A stretch of DNA of 64,000 nucleotides, taken from assembly GCA_025716855.1 (NCBI GenBank), contig JAIXMQ010000014.1, positions 355,001 through 419,000 of the forward strand, in the 5' to 3' direction. A model generated the notes under the pieces. That model ran no database searches and was not told the origin of the DNA. It worked only from the letters and a program-made list of their open reading frames with translations. This document shows positions 10,435 through 23,212 of the stretch, piece by piece. How positions within the stretch are numbered: the stretch's first letter is position 1; the number at the start of each line of letters is the position of its first letter. This stretch comes from Pilaira anomala. Taxonomy: Eukaryota; Mucoromycota; Mucoromycetes; Mucorales; Mucoraceae. A program made the translations under genes and the position numbers.

Positions 10435-12635
10435 TTACTTTGTAACAATTTCTGCTTGAATATGGATTTCACCAGTTCCAGGAGGTACAAGGGGAAGCCA
10501 ACCATCGAAGGACCTACCTTCGTCAACGTATTCGGATACATGGAATGAAGCGTCACCAATATCAGTATGGGTTAAAGTTTTATGATCTCTGACTGACATA
10601 TCAATAACAGAAGAGCCAAAGATCTTGGTAACAAATGTTTCGTTCCTATAAATTAATATATATATATATATATAGATTAATATACTACAAGACTTTTTCA
10701 CTGTTAAAAAATTGTTTTTTACCATTCAGGGTTATTATTTTTCTTGAGATGTTTAGTCTTGTAAAGAACATTCTTTCCGAGACGAATACGAACATAAGGA
10801 TCCAAAGGTTTATCACGCTTTACTTCCTTCAAATTTCTAGCTCCAACCACCGTAAATTTAACAGTTGCGTTTTCTAATTTTAACAAGTTAATAAAAGAAT
10901 ACAAAGGAGAGAGAGAAAAAAAAAAAAACTTACTTCCTCTGTCTTCAAATACAGATTTAGGACGGGCGAGAGAATCATTGGATGATACAACAGAATTGCT
11001 AATAACACTTTGCTGACTAATTTGTTCAGAGCTATCATGACGGGAAGTTGGAATAGGAGGCATTGGTGGGTTGACTGGAGGTGCCTCAGGTGAAGTTGGA
11101 ACAGTAGAAGTCATATCCACAGAAGACTGTTTCTTATTACCGTTACCACCACCAATTTTACCAATCCCACGACCAATGGCCCCAAATCCACCACCGATAG
11201 CACCACCCACAAGTTTGGCACCACCCCCCACTGCACCCGTTACAACTTTCGTACCACCCGTGATGACCTTTCCACCCGCATCCACACCAAGACCCACCAC
11301 ATCACCCGCAAGACCCGTACCACCAGCCAAGATACGCGTGGTGGAGCCTAAGAGAGATGTACCTTCACGTCTACGAGCAAGTAATTGAGGTTCCCATTTC
11401 AAACGCAACATAATATGACCACCGCCACCACCACCACCACCTTGTTGAAGAGGAACATTGACTTCCTTGGCAGCAAACGATTCCAAATCAGCAATTGGAA
11501 TATCGCCTTCAGCTAACAAAGTATTAGCTCCGATTTGGTCCCAATCATAAATCTTGACATGGCATTTCGCTTTATTACGACGAGCGATGGGAGCAACAAA
11601 TGTTTCGTTTTTGAAGACCGGGTTCAATTGTTTCTTGTAAGTTTCGGTTTTATACACCTTTTCATCGTTTACATAGAATACACAATAAGGATCACTCGTA
11701 CCTGACTTATCAGCAGCTCTTAAGCCAGATGCAGAAAGTGCAGTTACGGTCAAATTACCTTGATCTATTTTGCAAAAGAAAAAAAAAAAAATAGTTAGAA
11801 TAAATATATATATATATAAAAAGACCATTTACTTACTTTCTAAACTTTCACTAGGATCTAATTTGAATTGAACAACAGGAATGAACTTGAAGCTTAAGCG
11901 AATCAAACCATTAGGACAATCCAAAAGTTTATATTCTTTAATATCATCCGTTGCTTCCTTTTCGATTTCGGATTTAGATTGCTTTTGAATATCTTGAACG
12001 ATATTACGAACATTATCCGTCCAGAAACCAAGACGATGTTCTTCATTATCATGTTTAGGGTTTCTGACACAAACAACAAGACGAGAGAAATCCATTTCCT
12101 TCACAAATGCATCACCGGATTCTTGGAATGATAATGTTGTTCCCTTGGCCTCGCTAGTGCGGAATTGAGCATCATTCGAATCCAATAAAATCTCAACTAC
12201 AGCCTTTGCTTTTTGAGGTAAAACAACTTCATGTATCTTGACAGTCAAGACACCAGACTCGTATGAAAGGAGATCGATTCTTTTATCATCAGTATATTTG
12301 ATAAGCTCTCCGTGAAGATCTTTAGTAGGAGGACCAGTAGGTTTAGTGGGCTCAGTAGAGTCAACGGGTTCAGTAGTGACAGGTGTTGTTTCTTTGTCGT
12401 TGTTCTTTTTAGTATCTTGAGCACCCATAGATTTTTCATTTTCCTTCTGTTTGGCTTTCAATTCTTCCTCAGTAACTTCATGAGCTAATGCGAGAGTAGG
12501 GAAGAAAGAAGCTTCATAGTTTAATTGACCTCTACCTGACTTTCTGTCGTGATTCATAAGTTCTGCAATTCTATTTTTTGTTTTATATATGAGTTTTATG
12601 TTAGTTTTAAAGCATGAATAATTTTTCTTGAAAAA

Positions 12636-12680
<45 letters not shown>

Positions 12681-14091
12681 TTCGAACAGCAGGAAGGCTT
12701 TCATAAATAGTTTCACCCTCATCCGTCTTCTTTTCAACAGCGATATCTTTGATTAAAAGCTCGCACATACCAAGGAACTTATCATCAGTTACATCATTCC
12801 AATCCATGACTTCCAAAGTGAGATCTTCACGAATAGAATGAATAGGTACATAGACAGCAGTATCCCAAACAGGATTAAGATCATCCAAAATGGCATCTGT
12901 CTGACCACGAGGTTGTAAACCCGACATGACACGAACATAGGGATCTGATTTACCACCAGTCAAAGCTTCAACATTTTTAATGTTCCTGGCATGATTCAAT
13001 TTAACGCGTACAACACCAATAGGATGTCTGTAGCTACCTCTTGCCAAACCAGCGGAGAATCCAGTCAAAGGAACAGGTTTCCAAGTCATATCCAAATGAA
13101 TCTTTCCAGTACCACCCGTAAGATTCCACCAATCGTTCTTTTCGTTTACTAATTGACGTTCCATATCCAATAAACTCGATTTCCATTTACCTAATACTGT
13201 ATCATCACCAAAATCAACTGAGTTCATAATGGTTACTTCCAAATCCATATTAGCTTTATCAGCAACGAAAATTTCAACGAATTTATTCCAGCGAGGATTG
13301 ACACTACGTTTAAATGTATTTGTTCTAAGCTTCACCTGACCATTTACTTTGACAATAGCATAAGCATCCACATTGCTACCGGAACCAATGATTGGAATAA
13401 GACCCTTCTTTCCAGTAACAGCACCACCGATATCCTTACAATCTAAAACACTGAAACGAACAATACCACTATTTGATTCAGCCGCTGGAATCATCGTACC
13501 GTTTTCCTTCTTTTCAGGTAAAGAAACAGGGAAATAACGTACATCGGCCTTAATTTCACCAACAGGTTTTCCACTACGAAGTACAACCAAATTTAATCCT
13601 TCAATAGCATTATCAGATTCTTGAACATCTTTTAATGATAAATTAGCAACACCGACTTCAGCATCATTACGGCCTGAGTTACGATCCATGATTTGGAAAG
13701 AAAAGATATCATTTAGGTTATTGAGTAAGATGAAATGTGTTTCGTTCCACTTGGGATTACTGGTGTTTTCAATGGCAGCTGTACGGTCCAGTTCAGGGTT
13801 ATTAAGATCACCTACTTTAAAGACACAGTAAGGATCAAGAGAACCAAAGATATCGCTGGGTTTAAGACCATTTGCAGAATAAATTGTGACGGCCAGAACA
13901 CCATTAGCAGAATCTAAATCAACACCACCAGCCATCATACCAGCTACATCTAAAGTAAATACATTAGGTGCATACATCATAGGACCAAGGTTAGCATGGA
14001 CTTGATCTTGAATAAACGTTTGTAAACCAGGAATCTAATAATAATAATAAAATTAAATCAGCGATGTATATAAATGATAATAATAATAATT

Positions 14092-14122
<31 letters not shown>

Positions 14123-15539
14123 GATATCAAAACCAAAAGTGTCACCACCAACAGGTTTAAGTACATAATCGAAATGAGGTTTTTCCAAGAAAGATAATTC
14201 AACCGTCTTGACATGGGGCATTTCATTGAATAGTTTAAGTTTGATTCTCATAGTACCACTAAATGAAATATCTTCAAGTAAGACAGGCATACCAGCACCA
14301 ATCATACCTTTACCGACACGAATCGTAAGGACAATTTTAGGATTTACTTTATTTTCAGCTTCCCTTTTTGTCATGTCAAGTATATCATTGGGAATAAAAG
14401 ATAATTTCCAATCCATACACTATATATAAATAATTATTCAATTGTTCTTTTTTTTTTTCATTCATGTTTTTAAATTACTTACAACAACATCAGGAGCAGA
14501 AGAAGGATAGACTTTGATACCATCTACACTAGGAGCCTTTGTACCAAGAGTAAAAGTACTCATACGAATAGAATCTAAAAATGAAGGAGTATTCTCGGCT
14601 AAAATTGTATCGACTTGACCAATCACTTGAGCAGATAAGACAGGTTCAAAAATCAACCAAAAACGACTAAGAAAAAGATTCATCCAGCCTACTGTTTCAA
14701 CATCGGTTTCAAGACGAGTTAAACTCACTTGACGAGATAAATCATCGCGTGCATTACGTCTAGTACGTTTAATTGAAGTACGATAATAAGTAGCTATACA
14801 TTAAAAAAAAAAAAAAGGTTAATCTCTCTCTCTCTCTCTTTCCACGTGTTTTCGTGTAACAGAACTTACCAAAAAAGGCCCCTACAATAAAACATGACAT
14901 TAATCCCAAACGAAGTTTTATCAATAACCATGTAAAGAAGATTGCCACAAAGACCACGCCACAATCATAATACCATTTGCCATAATATTTGTCACTGATA
15001 AATTGAGCCAATAAATCATCTACGTCTCCATTAGAAGAACGAGAATGAAAAAAGGCTTCTTTTACTTGATCTTGTGTATGAGTCTTTAAGAATTCAGCCA
15101 TTGCTTTTTCATCACCTGGGTTAGGAAGATTTGAAAAGGCAGTCCAACCTATTTTGTACCAATCTGGTGGAATGCTACTAGAATCAACAACAAAACTACC
15201 AGGTGTTTTTTTGACAGAATCATTGAGAGTAGTAGTACTAGAAGGAGGTGTTGAAACTGCTTCATCATCAGCTACTACGACTACTTTTTTAGTATCAGCA
15301 GTAGTGGTCAATGAAGGTTTTTGGATTTCATCAGGTTTAGTTAAAGTGGCGGTTTTCATGACTTCAGCTTTCTTTTCTTCTGCAGAAGCGTCAGGATTGA
15401 AGGTATGTACAGGAGCTCCTCCTCCTTCGTTTTTTAATGCGGTCGTTACAGCTTTATGTAGATCTTTTGATTCCTGTTGAATGGCTTCATTTTCATTATC
15501 AATTGATAAATTCGTGACTGGAGCTGTTAGTCCAGCCAT
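10435..15539 (-). CDS. TCB: Tricalbin-like ER membrane contact protein (SMP plus multiple C2 domains)
   Basis: Eight exons (15539-14870, 14793-14483, 14419-14117, 14034-12680, 12570-11837, 11764-10934, 10873-10723, 10645-10435) give 1521 residues. An acidic, Ser/Thr-rich N-terminus is followed by a hydrophobic hairpin near residue 200 (CGVVFVAIFFTWLLIKL). An SMP lipid-transfer domain comes next (VGWMNLFLSRFWLIFEPVLS to GLQTFIQDQV). C2 domains follow: GLKPSDIFGSLDPYCVFKVG, a second around DVDAYAIVKVNGQ-like sequence, GGKSDPYVRV, a degenerate C2-like block, GLRAADKSGTSDPYCVFYV, and KPLDPYVRIRLGKN. Tricalbins and extended synaptotagmins tether the ER to the plasma membrane and move lipids in a Ca2+-dependent way. 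An unusual Gly/Val-rich segment (about 11390-11140) links the last two C2 domains. The 5' exon and all phases are consistent. Confidence 0.93.
12638..12677. repeat. 40-nt poly(T); poly(A) directly after a 5' splice site on the coding strand
   Basis: On the minus strand the tricalbin intron at 12679-12571 begins GT followed immediately by 40 adenines. It is the longest of several such tracts in the window. Confidence 0.85.
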
Positions 15540-15727
15540 TTTATTGTTATTTTAAATTTTTATGTAATTGAAAAAAAAGGAAATGAAAGGGAAAATTAAT
15601 TGGAAAATACATTTTTGCAGTTATAAATTTTTTTTTTTTTTTTTTTTTTAATTACAAGTCAGATTGATGTAAAATAAATAAATAAAAAAAAAAAAAAAAA
15701 AACTGGCGTTTTATTTGTTTAAAAAAG

Positions 15728-17464
15728 CTAAAATATTTCGTCATATTTAGTGATTAATAATTGAACAAGTACCATTCCTTGATTCATTTGCTTCAAATAA
15801 ACTGCAGCGTCTGCTAAAGCAGATTGTTGTGTATCGGGTACATTCATAAAAGTAGTAGGCGTGGCTTGTTCAGCTCGAATCATGTTTGGTGTAAATACTA
15901 CGGATAAATTATGTGTATTCATTCTGTTCTTGTTTGAATGTTCAGATACTAATCTTAAAAATTCACAAATATATTTCAAGAGTGTCAAATGACCTGGTTT
16001 GTCGGCATAGTTTAATGCTAATTTTGCTTTAATTTTGTTAATTGTATCGCTTGTACAAATACTTGCATCTACATATATAAATATTTAGTAATAATTATTA
16101 GATTATATATATATTTATTTATTTACCAGGTAAGGCTCCCATAGATTCACTTAATTTTAATCCAATGAGTGGAACAGGAAGTTCTCTTATAAACACTTTT
16201 AATAAAGCAGCTGATACATCAATATCATGTTGAGTAAGATCTACTTTGGCTCCTATAAAAAGTAATAACATGAGGGACGATTGTGTAACAAATTAATTTA
16301 AACTACCATTGTTAAATGCAGTCTTGACTGATTGTAATTCTTCACTGGAAGGCGATTTTCTAAAAATACCCTCCTTATCAAGCCCTAAATAATAAAAAAA
16401 AAAAATTAGAGTTATAAATAAAAATAAAAGTAGTTATACATGTGTTACCATGCTGCTTGATGTGATCAACAATTTGAATTACAAAACTTGGAATAAAATC
16501 CGTCGATTTATTTCCTTCAATAGAAGCTAAATCTTCTAATGATTTTCCAAAGGCTAAAGAAGGTAATGGTCTCCTTTGACGTTGAAGTTGTTGTTGTTGT
16601 AAATGTTGTTGTATAGTTGGTAAACGATTATTGTGGTCAATAACTCTTTGAGGTATAAATTGAGGTGCCAATTCAATATTTACTTTCAATTCCTGTAAAT
16701 TCGAAAGGTATCGTAATTTACGAGCAAATTTAGGGCTATAACAATAAAAAAAGTTTTTTTTTAAAAAAAAAAAAAATTCATGCAATTTTCTTTATATATA
16801 GAAAATACCTAATAATCTTGTTGGCTAAATCAAAAACAAGACGATAAGTTCTCGATAAATGAACTACATAGAGTGCCTTTAAATTCTTCTTATATCTATA
16901 TATATGTATATAAAAGTTTAATGTAAGCAATTTTAGGGTAATACAAATACTGACTTTCTATCCAGAGATCTATAAGCTCGTAACAACCACATCCAGCCTG
17001 GTCGATATCGTGCTGGTGAAGAAAAAAATACCATGACATAATCATTTTCAACAAATTCGTCACTATTAGAATGAAAAACAATTAAATTTCATTGACCACT
17101 TCTTTTTTTGCATATATATATATATATATAAATAATCGTACAGTCTTGCCATGATGAAACTTGAATTTGAAAAAAAAAAGTTAAAACCCTTAATTATGCG
17201 TCTCACTTTATTCACTTACGATAAAATTAAATCATAATCATAAATATCTGGGTTGGGCAAGTTGTCTGCACACAAAACTAAAATAGGGCGACTATCACGA
17301 TCGAGGCCTATTATTGCCATCAGTTACATTTAGTTTATATGATAAGTATAAAAAAAAAAAAAACAATGTAAACAGTTTTCATTACCGGCCTCGTAAATGA
17401 TGTTTAAAGCCGAGATTCCCTTATATTCGGGACTTTGACAAGAAAGTGAAATTGCTTTCGACAT
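15728..17464 (-). CDS. Rho GTPase-activating protein with CRAL-TRIO/BCH domain (p50RhoGAP/ARHGAP1-like)
   Basis: Nine exons (17464-17386, 17307-17220, 17159-17142, 17062-16955, 16895-16809, 16735-16449, 16384-16307, 16252-16127, 16068-15728) give 403 residues. The N-terminal half is a divergent CRAL-TRIO/BCH module (GLDRDSRPILVLCADNLP, ENDYVMVFFSS, RKYKKNLKALYVVHLSRTYR, SPKFARKLRYLSNLQEL), as in human ARHGAP1. The C-terminal half is a RhoGAP domain with the arginine finger in GLDKEGIFRKSPS (Arg near residue 230) and VFIRELPVPL, KPGHLTLLKYI and NLSVVFTPNM. It should switch off Cdc42 or Rho, and so may oppose the PAK kinase upstream in the window. One exon is only 18 nt. The start is uncertain: the frame stays open for about ten codons upstream of 17464, so a further 5' exon is possible. 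Confidence 0.9.
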
Positions 17465-18179
17465 TTGTTTCGTTATAGCACCAAGATTTTCCTTTTGTAT
17501 TTAGAAAGAAGAAGGAAGAAGAAGGAAGAAGAAGAAGAAGAAGAAAAAAAAAAGACTTTTTTTTTTTCGTTGTTACGGATGAATAGGTTTTTTTTTTTTG
17601 TGAATTAGCTTTGGAGTTTTAAAATCCATGACACCAATTTCATCCTTTTTAGGAAATTAAAACGCGTAGAAAGGCTATTGGCAAGTAGATGTACGGATTT
17701 CAAGGTCTTTTAGTAAAGACTACTCTAATTGTAGAGGGGAAAGTTTCGTTGGAAAAAAAAAAAAAAAATCGTAAAGTGCATATTGTCCCTATCTTTTCAA
17801 AACTGCTTTGTCTTATAGTTATTAGGATCTCTTGTTCTATATTGGACGAAGTAGACTTTATTGTATCATCTCTTTATTTTTCAGCCACGATTTTTTTACT
17901 TTGTTTTTTCAAATATTACTCTATTTATGTATTCATATAAATGTTTTATAGAGCTTGTTTCAAGTTTTTTTTTTTTTGTTTTATTTCTTCTACTCTGAGC
18001 CTGTATTATTCTATAAAGTATATAGTTACAAAAGCAAAAAAAAAATTGTTTGGTCGTAGAATGTTTTCCGAGATATTTTTACATACATAAATGCTATATT
18101 ATCTACTCACTCTTTTAGAAAATGACTTGAATCTTGACAAAAGGTATGTACCTATGAAAATATGCAAACTAGCTTAACC

Positions 18180-18210
<31 letters not shown>

Positions 18211-18860
18211 GTATGCGTAACAAAACAAAGGATTATTCATTTCTTTATTTTTGAAAAACAAAAAAGTACAAATGCATGTTTTAGCTGTCTGTCAATATTA
18301 CTTTTATACAAGTATATCCTGTTAGTTCATCAAAGTGATAAGAAACAATCTTTTTATACATATAGCGTCTTATTTTAGTATGGATAGTAATATGTCATGA
18401 AAACCCTTTAAGGTTTCAAAAAAGTATGATCGAGACCACAAGGAAACCTAAAATGCTGGTTAGGTTTATAATAATTAAGTATCGTAAGAGGTAGTAATAT
18501 AAGTAAGGTGATATCATTCGCAAATGATTAAATAACTAGTAGCGGACATTCTCTTTAGTTGGGAATTCACTCCTGTATGTATATAAGTAAAACAAAGACG
18601 AAAAATCAAGCAATAGTTGTTTAAGTACAGTATAGTAGAACAAAGAATATGTCAGAGCATTTCTATTCTATTGTTTTCTGCGCGTGCATCAGTTAGCGTC
18701 ATATTATCATCTGCAGGTAAAATATATAATCATTTTTCATCAGAGATGAAGAGAAGGAGTGACTCCTGAGAGCGATCAAGAGAGAGAGAGAGAGAGAGAG
18801 ATTTTTTTTTTACTACTTTTATATGAAAAAACTGTGGTTTATATCTAAATGTATAATAAT
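17465..18860. other. Intergenic region between the RhoGAP and IMPase genes
   Basis: This stretch contains a GAA/GGA-rich tract at 17506-17545 just upstream of the RhoGAP exons, several poly(A/T) runs (one near 18183-18210) and (GA)n at 18778-18800. A short minus-strand ATG segment near 17630 (MDFKTPKLIH) could be an additional RhoGAP 5' exon, but its phase does not join the known exon. Nothing else is supported. Confidence 0.5.
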
Positions 18861-20006
18861 CTAAGCTTCATATCCACCGGGCACAGGAGCACGAGGGGCT
18901 TCAATATGAGGAATCAAGTCTTTCATTTGAGAAGCCACATGAATTTGACCAGATTTATCCGAAGCAGCACGAATAGCTAAATATTTACGACAAAAGATGT
19001 TTACAGGCTCAAGATCTTGCTTATCATTATGTCCTTCAATAACGATACCACCCGATTCAGCCACAATGACTATACCAGCAGCCACATCCCATTCCCAACA
19101 GCCTACTTCCCAATACACATCAATAATACCTTTAGCGACATTACACAAGTTTAATGCAGCTGAACCTGTAGTACGAATACTATGAGCTTCAGCAGCTACT
19201 GGACTATCAGATCGCTTACGCATCATATCATGAATAGCAGCAATTTTTGCATCGATCACTAACTTTGAACGATCCGAACCAGCTTCAGTAGCAATTAAAC
19301 ATTCTGATAAATCAGTTAAAGGTTGAGGAGGATTGAATAAAGGTAATTTGATAGTCTTGTTCAAGTAAGCTCCTTTTCCTTTAGCAGCTGAATAAAGTTC
19401 GTTCAAGAGTGGATTGAATACAACACCAATTGTAGGCACTTTGTTGATGGTTAATCCAATAGAAACTGCGACAAAGGGGTATCCATGAATAAAGTTGGTT
19501 GTACCATCTGAATTTACACGATATTTTTAGTTCTAAAATAAAGTAAGAAAAAAAAAAAAAGGACTTACCAATGGGGTCTACAATCCATGTAGGATGATGA
19601 GTGAATTCAGTCTTAGTTCCACTAGCAAAAGTCTCTTCTCCAATAAACCTATTTATAACTGGGTGTCAGTTTACAGAATATAAAAAAAGACAAGTTTTTT
19701 TTTTATATATATATTTACTTGTGGTCAGGATATGTCTTGAATAAACGTTCCTTGATAAATTCCTCGACAGCCTTGTCAGTTTCAGTTACCAAGTCAGTAG
19801 GGTTTTCTTTTTTTAATTCAATATTTGAACCAGTACCTGCCATGCGTGAATCAACAGCAGCTTTAATAATAGCACCCGCGTCTTGAGCTAATTGAATAGC
19901 AAAGTCGAGATATTCTTCAATAGGGTCTATATTTGTATGTTTATTTATTTGGTAGTCATATATAGTTATTTTTCCTATTACTACTACTACTACTACCTTG
20001 AGACAT
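18861..20006 (-). CDS. Inositol monophosphatase family enzyme
   Basis: Four exons (20006-19997, 19926-19719, 19648-19569, 19507-18861) give 314 residues. The family signatures are intact: metal-binding Glu in KFIGEETF (near residue 77), WIVDPIDGTTNFIHG (near residues 94-108) and the C-terminal motif WEWDVAAG. ENPTDLVTETD also matches the N-terminal Thr/Asp motif. The family hydrolyses inositol monophosphates with Mg2+, recycling inositol for phosphoinositide synthesis, and is lithium sensitive. The first exon codes only Met-Ser-Gln plus one base, placed by phase and by the GTAGTA donor. It is divergently arranged with the surface-protein gene at 20473, with 466 bp between start codons. Confidence 0.93.
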
Positions 20007-20472
20007 TTTTGTGTGGGGAGAGGGAGGGGGGTGGGGAAATAAACAAGCAAAAATCAAAAAAAGACAAAACTTGTTATTATTATTTACATTATTGAGTTAG
20101 CGCTTCAACTGGGTAAATATAACGCTGTGATCTGGTACCCAAATAATAAGCTGCTTCAGCCACATGCATTGAAGAAGAAAGATAGAACGAGAAAATAAGC
20201 TATCAAAATGAATCAATTTAGTTGATAATAAAGAAATTATCGTCAGAATACTTGATTTAAGGGTGAAGTTTAATAAATAAAAGAAGGCCAAGGAGATTCA
20301 AAATATGAGCTTTTATTTAATAAGACAAATGATTGATGGGTTTATTATTAGAGTGTGTAACAAAACTTCTTTTAATGGAAGGGGGTAAAAATAAAAACGA
20401 TTAAAAAAAGAAAAAAAAAAATTTTTTTTAAACAATTCTTCTTCTTCTTCATCACTTTCATTTCAAAATAAA
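20007..20472. promoter_or_regulatory. Divergent intergenic promoter region (IMPase / DUF7137-like gene)
   Basis: 466 bp between two opposed start codons. AT-rich, with poly(A/T) and a TTC repeat next to the plus-strand start. No specific binding site is claimed. Confidence 0.5.
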
Positions 20473-21549
20473 ATGCGTTTTACTTTATTGTTTTTCGTTT
20501 GTATTTTTATTATATCAACAGCATGTAAGTTATAAAAGCATAATTACATTTATTTATGACTGTTTGTTTATTAATCCTTTTTTAATTTGATAGTTGCTCA
20601 AGGTAGAAATCTAGACACAACAACTATTTATTTAAACAACTAAATACTAATTTTCTTTGTTCTCTCTCTCTCTCTCTCTCTTTTTATTTTTAAAAAAAAA
20701 AAGCTCCAGCACCAACTTCTAGTAATATACCCCAACCTTCAGTAAATCAACCTGCTTCCAGTAACCAACCCGCTGCCACTAACCAACCCGCTGCCACTAA
20801 CCAACCAGTCCCAAGTGGAAGTCAACAACCTGCTCCCAGTGGAACTCAACCTGTTGCCAGTGGTAGTATAGTAGCTCCACCCAACGGAACTGCTTTACCT
20901 ACTGTACCTGCCGGCGGAGGTCAAAATAATTCAGTTGCTGCTTTACCTACTACAGGCAGTTACGGTAACTCTATCTTTCCTGGTGCTTTCATCAGTCTTC
21001 AACCTACATCGAGTAAATCTGTTTTACCCCTTTATCGTATTGATCCAAGAGAAAATGTTACATTCGCCTGGAGTTATACCAATTTATTAGTTAGACCTGC
21101 AGGCATCACCATCGCTGCTATTGGACCCAACAAAATCACTTATACTGTCGCTACAGTAGGTGCTGAACAAATGAGTGCTGTTTGGCAATTTAAAGATGTA
21201 CCCGCTGCTTCACCATTAATGATGGGTGCTTATCAAATTCAACTCTATGATCAAGGTGGTCCCTCTGCTCTTCCTCAACCTGGTTATTTAGCTCCTTACA
21301 CTAGATTAACGATTGCTTTATATACCACTGAAGCCGATCACGGAAGTAATATTGGTAAAGTTATACCCGATTCGTTTTATTTTTGTTCTTTACTAATAGA
21401 AAATTTTTTTTTTATCTGTAGAAAATTTCTGTCCTTTATGCTTTTATAATGCTGGTAGAAGAATTTCCGAGAGTATTGGGTCCATGATGATGGCCTTAGG
21501 TATTGCTTGTGTTACTTCCTCATTTATTGTTTATGGATTATTGTATTAG
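20473..21549 (+). CDS. Secreted or anchored cell-surface protein with DUF7137-like domain
   Basis: Four exons are proposed (20473-20524, 20594-20602, 20704-21354, 21422-21549), giving 279 residues. A signal peptide comes first (MRFTLLFFVCIFIISTA). A Pro/Ser/Asn/Gln-rich stalk with repeats of the type NQPAAT follows. The globular part matches the fungal DUF7137 pattern (PLYRIDPRENVTFAWSYTNL, IQLYD near the end, then GYLAPYTRL). The C-terminus has a Cys pair and a hydrophobic segment (MMMALGIACVTSSFIVYGLL), which could be a TM anchor or GPI signal. The 9-nt exon at 20594-20602 is frame-neutral. Skipping it would also give an open protein, so its use is uncertain. The likely site is cell wall or plasma membrane. 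DUF7137 is assigned from memory of the pattern, so confidence is moderate. Confidence 0.7.
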
Positions 21550-22802
21550 AAAAAGATATACATATATATATATGTGCGTGTAGTATAATAATAATAATAA
21601 AAAAAAATAAATAAATAAGATAATTTAGAATTCAAATTATACCCAAAAAAAAAAAAAAAAAAAAAAACTGTTTTTACCAGGTAAAAAATCCAAATCTCTT
21701 TCTGGGGAAGAGAAACTGACGATAATTTAAGAGGGGGAAGATACTTTTACTGCTTTATTGCAAAAAGAAAAGGTCGATCTAGATCAAATACATAAATCAA
21801 GAAAAACTTTGTAAATTCTTTTTAATATTCTCGTCTTGATCTCTTCAACAGCTTACATTTTTTTCAGATCTCATTACTTTCTGTTTTACACTGATATACT
21901 TGGCAGAGAGATAATTCGTTTCGAACCTTACGCGCAAGTACGAATTGGAATATCTATGTAGTTAAAAACCATTGATATTTATTGTTTGATGAGAAGATCT
22001 GATTTTATCCAAAAATTGCTTCCACAACTTTATAAAAAACAGTTTAACAGCTTAAAGAGAAAAAACGCTAGAAACGTTTTTTATATTTTACTAAAAGATT
22101 AGCCTTTTGGAGTATTTTTTTTTTTTACCAATATCAATACACTCTATTTTCAAACTTGATAACAGTGCTGACATGTTTCTATTATTGATCCAACAAATCA
22201 AAAGATGCTTCTTCGTCCTTAGTATTAAGTTAATTAGAAGAAGACAAGCATCTTTCTGGAGGGGGAAAAAAATTCTGGAAGAAAACTTCAATCCCTAACA
22301 TTGAATATCTATATGGAGTTTCATTTGATGAAAGATCTACGAATGGATGTCTGTTATACTGAAGAGGATGATGTCTTATTACATTAAAAATGATCAACAA
22401 TCCGTGCCATTCTCTATTTGTTGTGCAGATATTCGTACGATTCAATTTGATTCTGATAGCTTTAAAGCAATTTTAACACTTAAAAATGGAATAACAGCTT
22501 TTAAATATCTTCTTGTTCTTTTTATATATATATATATCTTGGTGAGTATCGAGAAATAATGACCTCCTCCTCCTCCTGTAAATATATTCAGTTTCTTTGT
22601 AGCTAAAATCTATTAAATGGACTTGGTAATTATCTCTCCTGTTCGGTTAGCGAACTTTCATTGTGTGTTCGTCCTGAATCTTCCACTGAGCACGAATATA
22701 GACTAGGCATGACCAGAAGAAAACAACTTGGTCAATTGTTTTCATGAAAATAAAATAAAAAGGTGCCCTAGAATACAAAAAAGGTTTATTTACAGTTACT
22801 AT
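21550..22802. other. Intergenic region with possible coding remnants
   Basis: Contains poly(A) at 21643-21667 and AT-rich sequence. Short protein-like pieces occur on both strands between about 22090 and 22560, for example VPFSICCADIRTIQFDSDSF on plus and KDEEASFDLLDQ on minus. Stops break them, and none forms a supportable gene. Confidence 0.4.
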
Positions 22803-23178
22803 TTATTGATTTTGGTTTTGTTCGGATGGTGCAATCAGTGGATCCAGTTGTTTCCTGCCCCCACCCCCCTTTTTTTTGAGGTTTTCGTAACGAGACTTTA
22901 TTGCAGCATAAACTGTATCAAAATGTTTGGCTCGCATACTCATGTATGATTCAAATCGTTTCTCTATTTGCGTTTGATTTCTGTCGAATGGACGTTTCAA
23001 AATATTCTCAATTTCTGACAAATCTGCCTATGGATTGGCTTCAATGAGAAAAAGACAATACCTCATTTAAAGGAGGGATTTTCGAAAAAAAAAAAAAGAA
23101 CATCAACGAGGATTGTAAAAGGAATTCTTCTTTCGCATCTGCTTCAGTTGTTTCCGCCTTTAACATATCAATCAGCAG

Positions 23179-23212
<34 letters not shown>

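Noticed and set aside
11071..11388. Plus-strand Pro-rich open frame of 105 codons
   Set aside because: It is the complement of the Gly-rich linker in the tricalbin exon. GC-rich codons for Gly read as Pro on the other strand, and it has no start context or splice support.
15154..15480. Plus-strand open frame of 108 codons opposite the tricalbin N-terminus
   Set aside because: Antisense shadow of a Ser/Thr/Val-rich coding exon, with no independent evidence.
17580..17640. Extra 5' exon for the RhoGAP (MDFKTPKLIH...)
   Set aside because: Its GTAACA donor leaves two bases, which do not join the next open segment in frame with any nearby AG.
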